Assembly: GCA_947247005.1 (NCBI GenBank)
Contig: OX365956.1
Coordinates: forward strand, 1,929,501 to 1,993,500
Length of the DNA stretch: 64,000 nt
Direction of reading: 5' to 3'
DNA from: Spisula solida
Lineage: Eukaryota > Mollusca > Bivalvia > Venerida > Mactridae
The position numbers and the translations under genes are program-made. This document shows positions 51,318 to 64,000 of the stretch, one piece after another. Positions within the stretch are counted from its first letter, which is position 1. Every line of letters starts with the position of its first letter. The notes beneath the pieces were generated by a model. That model had not been told where the DNA came from, ran no database searches, and was given only the letters and a program-made list of their open reading frames with translations.

Positions 51318-52040
51318 GGCAGTGGCTAGCCGTCCGGCGCCGGACGACTAGACAGCGAAATTAGTCGTCCGGCATTAGAAATAGAAGTAGTAATGGAACA
51401 TAGAAAGTTTCAATTACAGTATTATGAGGATGGGGATAGTATATGACTTCACTTCATGCTGAAAAAATGAAATTGCTGTGTTAGGTAATTGACAGTTTGG
51501 AATGTCACTGGTTAGAATAGCGTGAAAACAATGTTACCGTTTATCACGAAGTTTAATTAACATGTGTGCGTTTATGAATCGTATCATGGTAGGTCCTATT
51601 CTAAACTCCCTGATTGTATATTGTATTTAAAATTTACAAAAAAATACAATTGTAATTGTATTGTTTTGTATATATGTGCTATTAAAACTGCGAATGAAAA
51701 GTAATTAATTGCCATATATCTTTGTTTGTGTTACTTCGGCAAATTAACGTGCGTACTTTGTTTGTTTTCCAATACGGCGGACATTATACGGAGATACACG
51801 GCCGGTCACAAAATGGATGCAGATAAATGCACTAACTTGTCTTGCTTAATTCGTAGTTTATTACAAGGTAGAAACATATGTGATACTTATCACAAGAAAA
51901 TAACTGAAATTATGGATGCCTAATGCATAGAAATAAAATGACAGTTACCTAGCCAATGCATGTATCGTTTGCTAGTCGTCCGATGACGGAAGACTAATTT
52001 CGCTGTCTAGTCGTCCGGAGCCGGACGGCTAGCCACTGCC
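51318..52040. mobile_element. MULE-like element with long TIRs, 9-bp TSD and internal ORF
   Basis: The terminal inverted repeat of ~54 bp (starting GGCAGTGGCTAGCCGTCCGG) has two mismatches between 51318-51371 and 51987-52040. A perfect 9-bp direct repeat TAATTTTAA flanks it (51309-51317, 52041-52049). Length and duplication point to the Mutator-like group. It carries no transposase but does carry a short plus-strand ORF, so it is a non-autonomous and possibly gene-capturing element. The TIR tips contain GTCCGGCGCCGGAC, itself palindromic. Confidence 0.8.
51813..51923 (+). CDS. Small ORF inside the MULE-like element (36 aa)
   Basis: An ATG at 51813 in an AAAATGG context encodes 36 residues (MDADKCTNLSCLIRSLLQGR at its start, ending KKITEIMDA). 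The same frame is open upstream to 51726. AATAAA follows at about 51930. No family recognised. It may be a captured host exon or a chance ORF; a function is not claimed. Confidence 0.3.
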   Translation: MDADKCTNLSCLIRSLLQGRNICDTYHKKITEIMDA

Positions 52041-53329
52041 TAATTTTAAAAGGTTAAACATTAGGCTGCCTTGAAAATCCAATTGCAGGCCCTCTCTCAT
52101 CACAACAGATGCATTAACAACTCAGCTATTCACACAGGGTATTGACGCATGTTATTTTATAAGTTTATGCGAGTGCGTATATCATAATTCATATATCGCT
52201 TGTGTAAACACATATATAAACAGATAAAGGCAGATTAGATGACATTTTCGATAAATGGATGTTTTGCAAATCTTGAATATATTTATTCTACTAGATATAA
52301 GCTATAATAGTTTCTGAGTTATTAGGTACAAAGATCAATGCAAAAGAAATGTATTAAGTGTCGGCGACTATTTGTCCGGTAACACCTCCTGTCCGATAAC
52401 CTTTCATCTGTTCATGACAGGAGGTGATTCGTCTCGCTGGATACACTGTTTTGTAATGAAAACTGAAGTTTGACGAATGAATATCACCTTGAATGCACAC
52501 ATTATAATAAATCTCATAGAGAACTTACCTGCCTTATGTTCCAAAGCCATTGTCATTTCCAAATATCTGGTTTTGAAGCGAAATAAACTTCCATTCTGCT
52601 GGCCATGTGGTGGCCTACTTGATTTCTGAGGTCAGAACATATTCTTGACTGTTGCTTCCGATGTAGAATTTTGTTCGATAGCATAGACACCGTTCATTAT
52701 GGAACGCCATAGCTGTCTTTTGTTGACGCTTGTCATGTTAAATTGTTATAATATCATTTTAACATGTCTATACGACATGTTAAATTGTTACAACAACGTC
52801 CTAAGTTGTCGATAGGGCATGTGAACTTCTCAGTGCAACATTATTATATGTCTTGAGTCACACTGTTAAACTGTTCAAGTATCTTGTGAACATGTCTATA
52901 TGCCATGTTAAATTGTTAAAATAGCTTCTTATCATGTTCATTCGGCATGTGAACTTCTCAATAGAACGTGTAATACTGTTAAACGACAGTGATAAATTGT
53001 TGAAAATCATTTGAAGATGTCTATAAGCCATGTTAAATTGTCAAAATAGCTTCTTATCATGTCCTATAACCATGTGAACTTCTCAACAGAACGTGTTATA
53101 TTGTTTAACAACAGTGGTAAATTGTTAAATAATCATTTGAAGATGTCTTTACGACATGTTAAATTGTTAAAATAGCTTCTTATCATGTCCAATAACCATG
53201 TGAACTTCTTTATAGAACGTGTTATATTGTTTAACAACAGTGGTAAATTGTTAAAATATCATTTGAAAATGTCTACATGCCATGCTAAAGTGTTAAAACG
53301 ATATTTTAACATGTCAAAGTGGCATGTGG

Positions 53330-53512
53330 ACTTCTTAATAGACAGTGTTGTTGTTGTTCAAATTTGTATGACGTCATCAATACCGTAAGTTCCTCCCGCG
53401 AGCATATTGAACAAAGATGGCGGAAATTGTTCAATATGCACGCGGGAGGAACTTACGTTATTGATGACGTCATACAAATTTGAACAACAACAACACTGTC
53501 TATTAAGAAGTT
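53330..53512. repeat. Near-perfect central hairpin of the foldback element
   Basis: The arms pair almost without error from about 53330 to 53414 and 53427 to 53512 (for example 'ttcaaatttgtatgacgtca' against its inverse). The 12-base loop is AGATGGCGGAAA at 53415-53426. A TGACGTCA palindrome (CRE core) lies in each arm, and the loop with its preceding A contains AAGATGGCGG, a YY1-like word. Confidence 0.8.
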
Positions 53513-54247
53513 AACATGCCTCGTCGACAAGTTAAAATATCGTTTTAACACTATAACATGTCGTATAGACATCTTCAAATGATAGATTAACAATCTAGCA
53601 CTGTTGTTTAACAATATAACTCGTTCTATTAAGAAGTTCACATGCTGAATGGACATGATAAGAAGCTATTTCAACAATTTAACATGGCTTATAGACATCT
53701 TCAAATGATATTTTAACAATTTACCACTGTTGTCTAACAATATAACACGTTCTATTAAGAAGTTCACATGTTTATTGGACATGATAAGAAGCTATTTTAA
53801 CAATTTAACATGTCATATAGACATCTTCAAATTATATTTTAACAATTTACCACTGTTGCCTAACAATATAACACGTTCTATTAAGAAGTTCACATGGTTA
53901 TTGGACATAATAAGAAGCTATTTTAACAATTTAACATGGCTTATAGACATGTTCACATGGTATTTGGACAGTTTAACAGTGTAACTTGACATACAATAAT
54001 GTTGCACTGAGAAGTTCACATGCCCTACCGACAATTTAAGACGTTGTTGTAACAATTAAACATGTCGTATAGACATGTTAAAATGATATTTAAAACATTT
54101 ACCACTGCCGTTTAACAGTATAACACGATGTGTTGAGAGGTTCGCATGCTCATCCGACATTGTAAGACGTTGTTTTAACAATTCAACAACGCATATAAAC
54201 ATATTCAAATGATAGTTTAACAATTCACCATTGTAGTTAAAGTCTAA

Positions 54248-57026
54248 CATATCCAACTATTTGTCCCATTTGTATTGAATGTGTTTTCAAGTCGACCACA
54301 GTTACCTTCCCTTGACTGGTGTTATACCGGTTTTAATCTGATCGATCTTATCTCGATTGCGTAATCGCGCTATGCTAACTCAGCGGGTTGTCGGATTGTA
54401 TAAATTAATGTATATCATTTGCTGGAGGGGTTTTGTGCGTTCAGTTACACTTTGGTATTTTTGACATTTTGTATATGATGCATACCAGGATCTTTTTTAT
54501 GGGCATGTCTCTGTCATTATGAAATTGTGTTCATAAGGTAGGTATCATCAGGAACATTTAAATGCTTCCATTGTATCATTCAGAATTCGTTGATGATGTG
54601 TGAGGAATCTAACAATTATGCATTTGTTATATACTAGTAACCGCAATACATGTCACGATATGTATACTTATTATCATGCATATTCGATGGATGATAAAAA
54701 ATAAACGGTTACTAGTAACTGTACAATGCTTGAGTATGTGTGCAATATCACAAAGTACAGTTTAAATGAAATTTAGCAACCACTGCTGATTTTTCAAGTA
54801 TGTTATACGGTTGATTGTTCAGTTGCATCTTCGAGCCATAGACCATACAATTATGGAACTGGTTTTTTAATATCTTGAAAAATAAAAAAAGTTATGACAA
54901 TTTTAGGTTCGTGAAATAGAGCGTTTTTTTCTTGAATTAAATAGGAGAATATTCGCGCGCTTGCGGACCCGACAAAACTCAAATTTTCCCTCTAATTGTC
55001 ACAAATATTTTATTTTTTCAAGATATCGGGATGAAACATTTGTTCAACTTATTTATGTTGGACAAGTGCTTTCAAAGTTATGAAGAGTTGAAATGTTAAA
55101 CAAATACTAAATCAGTTTTCATTGTTTTAATCAAATCATAACATCAATCATATAACCAACAAAGTCATATATTCATTTTCAAGTTATCACAAAATGTAGT
55201 TGGGCTATTTTGACCTGAACCTGACCTTTATGCAAGACTATATTACAAGGTTCTTGCTTTGAATACATGAATATCAATTTCCGCAAGCAAGTCGTGCGAT
55301 ATCGGTATTTCAAATTTGTGTTTCTATTACATCTCGAGCTACTTCGTGATACTCCCCGATTATGAAATATATTGTGATAATATATTGACTGTTAAATTAT
55401 GCTAGTCAATTCATCATCCTGATTTTTTAAAATAATGAGTTAAATACTTAAAATGGAATTAGTCACATCGGCAATTTATATCTGAAAATGAATTTGTGCT
55501 TTTATCAGACTTGTTATAATATATAGACTGTAGACTGTGGCTTGATTTATGATGCGTTATATGCCCATGGAATTTCCGGTGACACCCGCAATAAAAGTTA
55601 CAGGGGTTTGTTTATACATGTATTGTCTTATTATAGCAAAAAGGCTGTATCTACAAATGAAAAAAGAAGGCAGATAGAAACTTTATATAAACGCATCTTG
55701 AATGATACTTACTGTTTTATTTTTTTACATTGTGGTTATAGGTATCAGCGATGCGACCATGCATGTATGATAAAAAAATATTTATGATACTTATTATACG
55801 AATATGAAAATTTACTTTGCATGAAGCATAAAACAATGCTTATAACAAATAACAATGATGGAAAACATAAATTTTCAGGAGAAAAAACCCTAATATATAT
55901 GATTAATTAATATATAGAATGTTCGAATTCCAACTGGCTTCGTAATTTGTCTGGTCAGAGCAGACGCGCTTTATTCCTCTAGCCGGGCTATAGTTAAGTG
56001 ATTATCATTAAAATATACGCATATTATTAGCAATATATAAGCAAGTACATGTATACTGTAAATGAACCATAAAGCTATAATGCACATGTATTTAATCTGC
56101 CTTAGTGTAAAACATACATTTCAACATCTGAATTCATGCCTCTAAAAGTATACGGATTTTTTCTCACCTTTTTTGACGTTTAATTTTCATTTTACAATTC
56201 GTATATATTCAATTAGGTGGTACAGCGTGTCAATTAACCAGTTTATTTAACAAGTGTCATAGGAATGACATGATTCTTCATTTTTATGTCTCACCTGTTC
56301 GATTATTATAATTTTAAATTATGCGTGAGCTTATGACATTTCACTTTTAATTATTTTAATGCATGTATTACTTTCCAAATCGGCAATAAAGTCAAAGTTT
56401 CAAATCTCTAAAATCATAATAAAGTATGTATACAGGAAATATAGCGGTTATAGAAATATAGCGGTTATAACCCTTCACGCGAATGTACCACTTTTATTAC
56501 CCCACATGCTGTGACAATCGCAGCGGGGCGCGTCATAAAACAATTAACAATGTGCAAATTAAATATGTGTATTACTTTTTTACTAAAAAAAAAAGATACC
56601 TGTTTTAAAAAACCGTAAAAAGGGGGCAGATCTAATTATCACATTTCTTATATCAAAACACCAATCTGTGGGGAAGAAATTAAACTATTAATCAAGTTTG
56701 CACAAAATATATTCCCCGAGGAACAAAAGAACTACGGACAAGAAAGTAACCAAGTTTGATATCAAATCCGTTCATTTCCTTCTTTGTTCAATGTGAGTGA
56801 TAGTCATGTTAAAAACCTTTAAAAAGGGGGGTGATCCCATAAAGATACAACTATGAAATTTAGTGCATTATATTGTAGACATATCAAACTACAAAATATG
56901 TTTGCACATAAGAAATATCTCAAATAGTTATTATCATATGGACAATTTTACGTGGAGTCCCCATGCCTTCCAATGGTAAAAGATTGTCACATGTGCGAAT
57001 ACAAATGGGACAAATAGTTGGATATG
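54248..57026. mobile_element. TIR element nested in the foldback element
   Basis: A perfect inverted repeat of ~29 bp (CATATCCAACTATTTGTCCC, continuing to TTTGTATT) at 54248-54276 and 56998-57026. If the true ends start at TCCAACTATT, a TA lies on each side, which would suit a Tc1/mariner-type insertion. The interior is AT-rich; the only frame (55542-55787) shows no recognisable motif. It splits the right arm of the foldback element and is therefore younger. Confidence 0.65.
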
Positions 57027-57538
57027 CATGATAATACGATGCTTTGAGAAGTTAACACGTTCTTCTAACATTATCAAGCGTTTTTCAACAATTTAACATG
57101 TAACGTATATATACAAATGGTGATTTGACAATTTATCGGTGTGATTTAACAGTATAACACGATGTCTTGAGATATTATTGTATTCTTTTAACAATTTAAG
57201 ACGTTGTTTTAACAATATAACAGGGCAAGTTGACATATTCAGATGATAGTTTGACAAGTCAACGATGTGGTTTGACATATTAACACATTGTACTAAGAAG
57301 TTCACATGTCCTACCGACAAGTCAACATGACAAGCGTCAACAAAAGACAGCTATGGCGTTCCATAGTTCATGGGTGGGTTTTCAATATCTTATGCCACTA
57401 TTGTTTTCTGGTCTTGTCGGAATCAAAGTAAAAAAGCAACAAATAATGGGAATTATTGGTGAAAGTCGGGGTTAAATCAATGGAAGATGGATGATTATTT
57501 ATGAATCGGCGATTTTTATGAATGAAATTACATGGGCC

Positions 57539-57821
57539 AGTTTTCATTGGCTGCTCGGTTAGAAACACGGAAAGCTAGCGATCTGATTGGCTGCACGGTT
57601 ACTCGCTCGGTTACTCGTTTACGCGTTTACGATAGACGAATTCCAGAATTATCGATGACCGTTTTCATTGGCTGCACGGTAAAGCGGACGATCTGATTGG
57701 CTGCACGGTTGCTCGCTTGCTCGCTCGCTCGCTTACTCGGTTAAAGCGTTTAACCGTTCGTTTTGCGTTTTGCGTTCGTGTAAACGAACGGTAAAACGGG
57801 ACAAAAACGCTGGCGGTACTG
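57539..57821 (-). mobile_element. CAGTACCGCC-ended repeat, right end, with CCAAT-bearing direct repeats
   Basis: Ends 'ggcggtactg' followed by TA, inverse of 8163. On the minus strand it holds two copies of GCAGCCAATCAGATCG and two of GCAGCCAATGAAAAC, plus many AACCGAGC/AAGCGAGC words. It resembles a degenerate promoter-like or regulatory repeat; no gene is attached. Confidence 0.45.
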
Positions 57822-58105
57822 TATACACCAATTCACTCCAAATGTCATAAACTACAATGAACTTACACTTAGCGGTTAAATCCACTTTATCGTACGACGG
57901 TCTACGATGAAATGCCGTACGGATTTTTTACAGCGTTTCTCCGTCATCCGACGGCAAAAAGATTCTGCATAGCAATAATTATATAGCTTCGTATACCTAT
58001 CTTGTGACGAAAAATATGTATTGTCTTCACGGCAATGAAATATCCTTGCTCAACCAACACCTTCCGGGAGTTAAGTTAACAATTTTCAGCCGTTCAGCCA
58101 CCCTT
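57822..58105. other. Non-coding DNA
   Basis: Nothing recognisable beyond short inverted words around 57893-57955 (gtacgacgg, ccgtacgg, ccgacgg). Confidence 0.3.
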
Positions 58106-58335
58106 TGACATTTTAACTTCCCCTGGTCATTGGGCTACCTAAGGAAACCTGCGTTCGAGTCTCCCCGGGGAGACTATATCCTGGTGGGTGTGCAGTCGAC
58201 GTTGATCTGCGGCGCCCAGGAATACCGCCCTCACAGGACCAATTCACACCTTGGTCGAGTGGAGCATGTGGGTTATTCTCGCTTAATCAAACACTACACC
58301 ACAGCCGTATTTCAAATAAACCAAACAGTTACCTG
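58106..58335 (+). repeat. tRNA-related SINE candidate
   Basis: A B-box-like GCGTTCGAGTCTCC near 58150-58163 follows a weak A-box region; the body contains 'ctatatcctggtgggtgtgc'. The frame running through it (58130-58336) is judged not to be a gene. Confidence 0.35.
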
Positions 58336-59457
58336 ACACATCATGCTACGGGATGCAAAAGAGATATTTAATATAGATCGTTGTTGCATGAAAATATCGG
58401 ATGTTAAACTTTAACAAATATAAGTGGGACACTCTTGTACATCCTATTTAATAGCTCGTTACTCCTTTTAAACACCACGATTATGAAACGATTTTCAGAA
58501 AATTTACAACATGTAATGTATGCACTAAAACCGAATAGCATACAGAAGGAGGTTTATTTAAAGGTTCTGACTCACAGATCGGGCTAAAAAATTTGTTTGA
58601 CGTAATTTTCCTACCTTACCAAGTATTTATGTAATAGAACGCCACTGACGGTTGTTTTATGAAGGAATTGTTGCAAATAAGCAAAATCGGCATTTTTCTT
58701 TTTGAAAATAGCGCAGAGTTTCCGTCCAACATGCTTTGTGAATTATGTAATTCACACGTGATAGAACTGTAACATCAACAATCTACAGCGTAAACATCAG
58801 TGAGGTATTTGGTTTGTTTTGTAATTCGTTTTCATCGAATGCGAACAAATTTCAGGTTAAGTGATATTAGTGTTAGTTATATAGAATATTAATACCCTTA
58901 AAAAACTAAATACATACAGAATACCGATGTTTCGCAAAAGTTATTTTAAATGTCAACGTGGTTGTATATACTTGCAACTATACCAGAATTACGCGCATAT
59001 TTGACAATTTTATTTTATTTTTGCAATACACCAATACATGAGGCAGCATCTTTAAGGACAGGGATATAAAGTTTCTGCGATCAATAGTCACCCAATTGAC
59101 AGTACACCTTTGAAACGCGTAAAGTTTGTAAATATTGTATAGAAGGTATAGAAATGCATGTATATGACCGTATACTACAAAGAAGAAGGTTTATTTCAGT
59201 TAGTACGATCGATATAAACCTGGTTGACGGTGTATAAACTGCACATTATCTAACGCTTTCAATGTAAACATTGTATAGAAGATATTGATTGATTGGTGAT
59301 TTGTCATTTTTTGAAAACATATCTGTGACACATAACAAACTCCACAATACTTGAATTGTGGGTGATTATTGCTACCATTGATATTGTATAGCTCAAATTT
59401 CAACGAAACACGCATTACCGACAGAAACTGTTCAGTGTTTTAAATATGTGTGCTTAA
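58336..59457. other. Region upstream of the BTB exon
   Basis: Should contain the 5' exon or promoter of the BTB gene, but no convincing exon or TATA/Inr arrangement could be fixed. AT-rich. Confidence 0.3.
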
Positions 59458-59764
59458 AGGAATATTGAATCGGAAATAGAGCCGGTCAAAAAGCAGAAGT
59501 TGGAAACCGGTCCTTTCACAGAACGAGGTTCTCCTAGTGAAATATGTCTAATATTCGACGACGGCAACAACGACGGCGAAGACAACAAAGAACTGTTTGT
59601 ACCGAAAGACTTTTTGTCTCTCGCGTCACCGGTGTTTAAAGCCATGTTTGAACACGATTGTCTTGAAAAGAAGACCGAAACAGTAAAACTACCGGGAAAA
59701 AAGTATGAAGATTTTCTGGAATTTCTGATGTGTTTGCATCCCTTTCACCAACGCCTTGTTGATA
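59458..59764 (+). CDS. BTB/POZ-domain protein, first visible exon
   Basis: The frame is open from 59458 (stop at 59455-59457) and encodes about 102 residues to the donor at 59764/59765 (GATA/GTAAGT). The sequence reads through LETGPFTERGSPSEICLIFD to VPKDFLSLASPVFKAMFEHD and KLPGKKYEDFLEFLMCLHPF. This is the first half of a BTB/POZ fold, as in BATH/BTBD-type proteins that dimerise and often recruit cullin-3. There is no in-frame ATG before the BTB domain, so an upstream exon (possibly joined at the weak acceptor near 59459) or a start outside the seen exon is required. Reading past the donor gives only a short unrelated tail before a stop, which supports splicing. Confidence 0.85.
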
Positions 59765-61174
59765 GTAAGTTCTTACTTATACACTGTAGTAAGTTATCAT
59801 TGATGGCAAGATCTCATTGATATTGATTGTTGGAAGGCGTTAAGCCTCTCAATACTACCATTGCCCATTTCTTAATACAATCTGAACCGCCTTTAGGCTG
59901 CTACGTGAATCCGCATTCAAGTAGTTCCAGAAACGGTCAACATTCACAGAACTGCTACATTTGTTTCTCCAAATATTTAAACTGATTTAATTCAATCAGC
60001 AACCTTTTTTTATTCTTAGATCAACAATTGTTGTGAAACTGTTCGTTAAATCGATATTTTTGCAGATAATCACTCCGCCGAGGACATATCGAACTTGTTT
60101 CATAATATGAATATGTTCATCAATTGTCCCGGCTGTATAGCTATTTTTAGAAACTTCAGACCAGGGTCTCGTGATGGTTTTATCAATGAATCGTATCGTG
60201 CAAAGTACTGTTACATGTATGCAATCATATGGCGAGGCTATACTACTAGTCGCCGTCTATAGATATCTCACGCTGTGAGGGAAGTGATTACAAGACGGTA
60301 CTGTAGAATCTGATAAATAAGCACGTAGTATCATTGTAAAGCCACTTTTGACATATGCATTCAATACTCGTATTGCATTTAAATTAATATGCCCGTTTTT
60401 ACAATTATTTAGGTACCCAACATGCCTATATAGTCACATATGTCTATTTTGACATTCAAAACAAGATCGGCAGTAAGAAAACGAACATTAAATGTGTAAA
60501 GTCGGTTTAAGCTTTAGTAGCAGCAACCAGATCGCCTCCCATTTGCACTCTCAGCGCTTTGATGTTCTTATTGATATTATGCTTTTATTTATAGTTTCAT
60601 TGTAAAAGTATGGTAAGTTCAAACTGATACAAAAATGTAGCTAGTTTATATTGATAGTAAGTTCGTATAGGTCGTAAATATATCTTGAAAGAAGGAACAT
60701 AATGATAGTACGATTTAATTGAAAGTTAATTTTGGTTGCAAATTAATCATGGTACTTTGTAACATCAAGATTATTTGATCATCAACATAAATATTATGTT
60801 CTTTCTGATTATAAGCGTGTACTCAAATAACGACCTTATTAAAGAGAAAGTAAGTACGGAGCAAGATCGGAAACTTTTTAAAGTTAAATTCTACGCGCTA
60901 TTGCGCAACACAGAATACCACTTCCGTTCGTTATTTAGTCTATTTACTCTTTGATGCAAAAAACTTTCAAGAAATGTTAACGTCAATCATTTCGGCCGGG
61001 AACAGCTCGTTGAATCCATTGTTGTTGTTTTTGAAAAGATAGATATAGGCATTTGGTTCACGGAACATTAGTTAATACAATAGAGTTACCTATGTACTGT
61101 CGTTGCGGAAATCCGCTACACGACATTGAGGTTTGTATTTTGTTAATTAGACGTTATAATCTGTGTTGTTTCAG
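59765..61174 (+). other. Intron of the BTB gene
   Basis: 1,410 bp, starting GTAAGT and ending TGTTGTTTCAG. No nested gene or clear mobile element is seen; the frame at 61053-61238 overlaps the splice site and is not a gene. Confidence 0.75.
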
Positions 61175-61602
61175 AATCAAATGTTCTCCGTATAGTTGGA
61201 TATGCGAGCGAGTATCAAGTTGCAAGCATAGAATCTAAATGTCAAGTTTTGATGAAGAGTTGGTTGACAGAGTGTGCTAACCATGCCAAGGGGAGAACGA
61301 ACTGTCCTGTCGAAGTATATGAAGATCTGAAGATATGTCTACTAATTCTGCTTACAGCTATTAAGTTGGAATATCTAGATGTTAAAACAAGTGCTATTGC
61401 AACTGTAGCGCGTTTCGGTATCGGATTGTATACCGATCACCCGTTATATTGCAAATCAAATATATATATATATCGGTACGAAGACACAAATGGTGCAAAT
61501 CAAAAAGAATGCATCGAACTGTTTTCTATGTTGGACGACAACAGTAAAGAAAGTATATTCTTTGAACGTTTGAAACGATTCGAGAAGGATGAAATGTTTT
61601 GA
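61175..61602 (+). CDS. BTB/POZ-domain protein, last exon
   Basis: Starts after TTTCAG. One base from the first exon plus two here make a Lys codon, after which the frame continues KSNVLRIVGYASEYQVASIE. This completes the BTB fold (the helix after LHP). A C-terminal ~110 residues follow without a recognised domain and end EKDEMF before TGA at 61600-61602. The phase match (1+2) and the domain continuity across the intron make the two-exon model strong. Together the exons give about 244 residues, shorter than MATH-BTB or Kelch proteins, so a MATH domain could lie upstream. Likely a substrate-adaptor or scaffold protein; the partner is unknown. Confidence 0.82.
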
Positions 61603-62096
61603 TAATGACCTTTGACATACGATGGTACAGTCAATCACAATACTACATATATTATTGCCTGTTATGTATTGATTATACTTGTAGCGTTGATTTCTGTGCG
61701 TTATAGACGTTTTCAACTGGAAGTAGGTTATAGTGTAATTCCTGTAAATTTGTGGTGATGTGATAGTAGTATTTAAATATTGGATATGTGAACCAGACTA
61801 TAACATGCTCCATGATACAGCCAAGTCGGAAAGGACAGTTATGTTAACTCAAACATTTTGTCTGTACTAGTTATCTGTCTGTATGAATAATAATGATCAG
61901 GACATTTGATTTTGACAAACACCGAGTAGTCCTAAATATATTGTATTAATGGTGACGGCCACTTACTAATCAAACATTATACATGTATTCATCATTATAT
62001 TGTATGTGTGTAGCACTATATATACTAAAATAAACAATTTTCTTTTTAATGATTTATAGTTTAATCTAGTTACCGATTTACCCATGTTATATATAA
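61603..62096. other. 3' flank of the BTB gene
   Basis: No further exon. No canonical AATAAA lies close to the stop; AT-rich DNA continues to the SINE. Confidence 0.4.
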
Positions 62097-62349
62097 GCGG
62101 ATTTAGCTCAGTAGTAACGCACTGTGCTGTCAATCCAGAGGTCGTGGGTTCAATTCCTGGCATCGGAACTTGACATTTCTGAAATATTTATAATATTTCC
62201 CGCTATATCTGGCCGTGTGGACTGCAAAGTATCTGGAGGTGCCAGGAAGCTGTGTATCGGTGCTTAAACCGGGAACATTAAAGAACCTGACTGTCTATTC
62301 GAAATAAGAGCTAGGCGCACTTCTGCAGCGCCGGACATGCCTGTATCTA
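62097..62349 (+). repeat. tRNA-derived SINE, copy 2, with (TGTC)n tail
   Basis: The tRNA-like head GCGGATTTAGCTCAGTAGTA has a good A-box, an anticodon-arm remnant (CTGTCAA loop) and a perfect B-box GGTTCAATTCC. The body matches 12786-13058 in reverse. Its 3' end 'ctgtatctaatgtctg' runs directly into the tetranucleotide array. It is a SINE and not a functional tRNA. Confidence 0.7.

Positions 62350-64000
<1,651 letters not shown>

Larger units (their letters stand above)
52698..57365. mobile_element. Foldback-type transposon with tandem-repeat arms and nested insertion
   Basis: The outer inverted repeat of about 42 bp is perfect (TATGGAACGCCATAGCTGTC, continuing to TTGTCATGTT) at 52698-52740 and inverted at 57324-57365. 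It is flanked by a 6-bp direct repeat GTTCAT (52692-52697, 57366-57371). The left arm (about 52735-53414) consists of ~125-bp tandem units ('catgttaaattgttaaaata' near 52905, 53029 and 53155, about 125 bp apart). The right arm holds the same units inverted from 53427 to about 54247 and again at 57027-57320. A 2.78-kb element is nested at 54248-57026. Long inverted arms made of direct repeats are the hallmark of foldback elements. No transposase seen. Confidence 0.75.

Noticed and set aside
61053..61238. 61-residue frame in the BTB intron
   Set aside because: Crosses the splice acceptor at 61174 and is out of frame with the BTB continuation.

Overview
The window is eukaryotic, AT-rich and intron-bearing, and is most probably from a bivalve mollusc. 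That assignment is an inference. It rests on a NACHT receptor-like gene and a spliced BTB gene of the kind expanded in bivalves, and on interspersed repeats I recognise from bivalve genomes: ATGCCCCC-ended elements, a repeat around 'tgtgacctttgagctaggga', and 161-bp tandem blocks ending in GCC/CCCG runs. No bacterial, phage or CRISPR feature is present.

Gene content is low. At the left edge (598-3212) is one long exon of a NACHT-domain, NLR-like STAND ATPase with degenerate leucine-rich repeats; its upstream exons lie outside the window or are not recognisable. At the right, 59458-59764 and 61175-61602 are two phase-compatible exons of a BTB protein. A decayed, unidentified coding remnant lies at about 31641-32168 and is cut by a transposable element. 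No other stretch gives a convincing host exon.

The rest is mobile and repetitive DNA. 5192-8045 is a complete-ended but dead Mutator-like (MULE) element with a 9-bp target duplication. Its broken gene encoded a transposase core, a SWIM finger, a Ulp1-like cysteine protease segment and a C-terminal PHD finger, and its terminal CCCGTGAC motif is also embedded in frame as a KPVT/KPVI peptide repeat. 51318-52040 is a second 9-bp-TSD element with near-perfect ~54-bp ends and a short internal ORF. 52698-57365 is a foldback-type element: its arms are ~125-bp tandem units in inverted orientation around an almost perfect hairpin, and another TIR element (54248-57026) is nested inside it. Smaller inverted-repeat elements include a hAT-like MITE pair (16701-17042, 19381-19737), a Harbinger-like element (25280-26099), Tc1/mariner/pogo-like elements (35861-36707, 47534-47835, 48236-49184), and several palindromic MITEs and tRNA-related SINEs.

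Large tandem arrays cover about 11 kb: 161-bp units (20390-21657), a 17-bp satellite with 153-bp higher-order repeats (26382-30346), ~200-bp units (37300-38390), a GTCA/21-bp array (39640-43260), a 25-bp minisatellite (43870-44175) and an uninterrupted ~825-bp (TGTC)n tract (62350-63174) growing from the 3' end of a SINE. The very long reading frames in these arrays are repeat artefacts, not genes.
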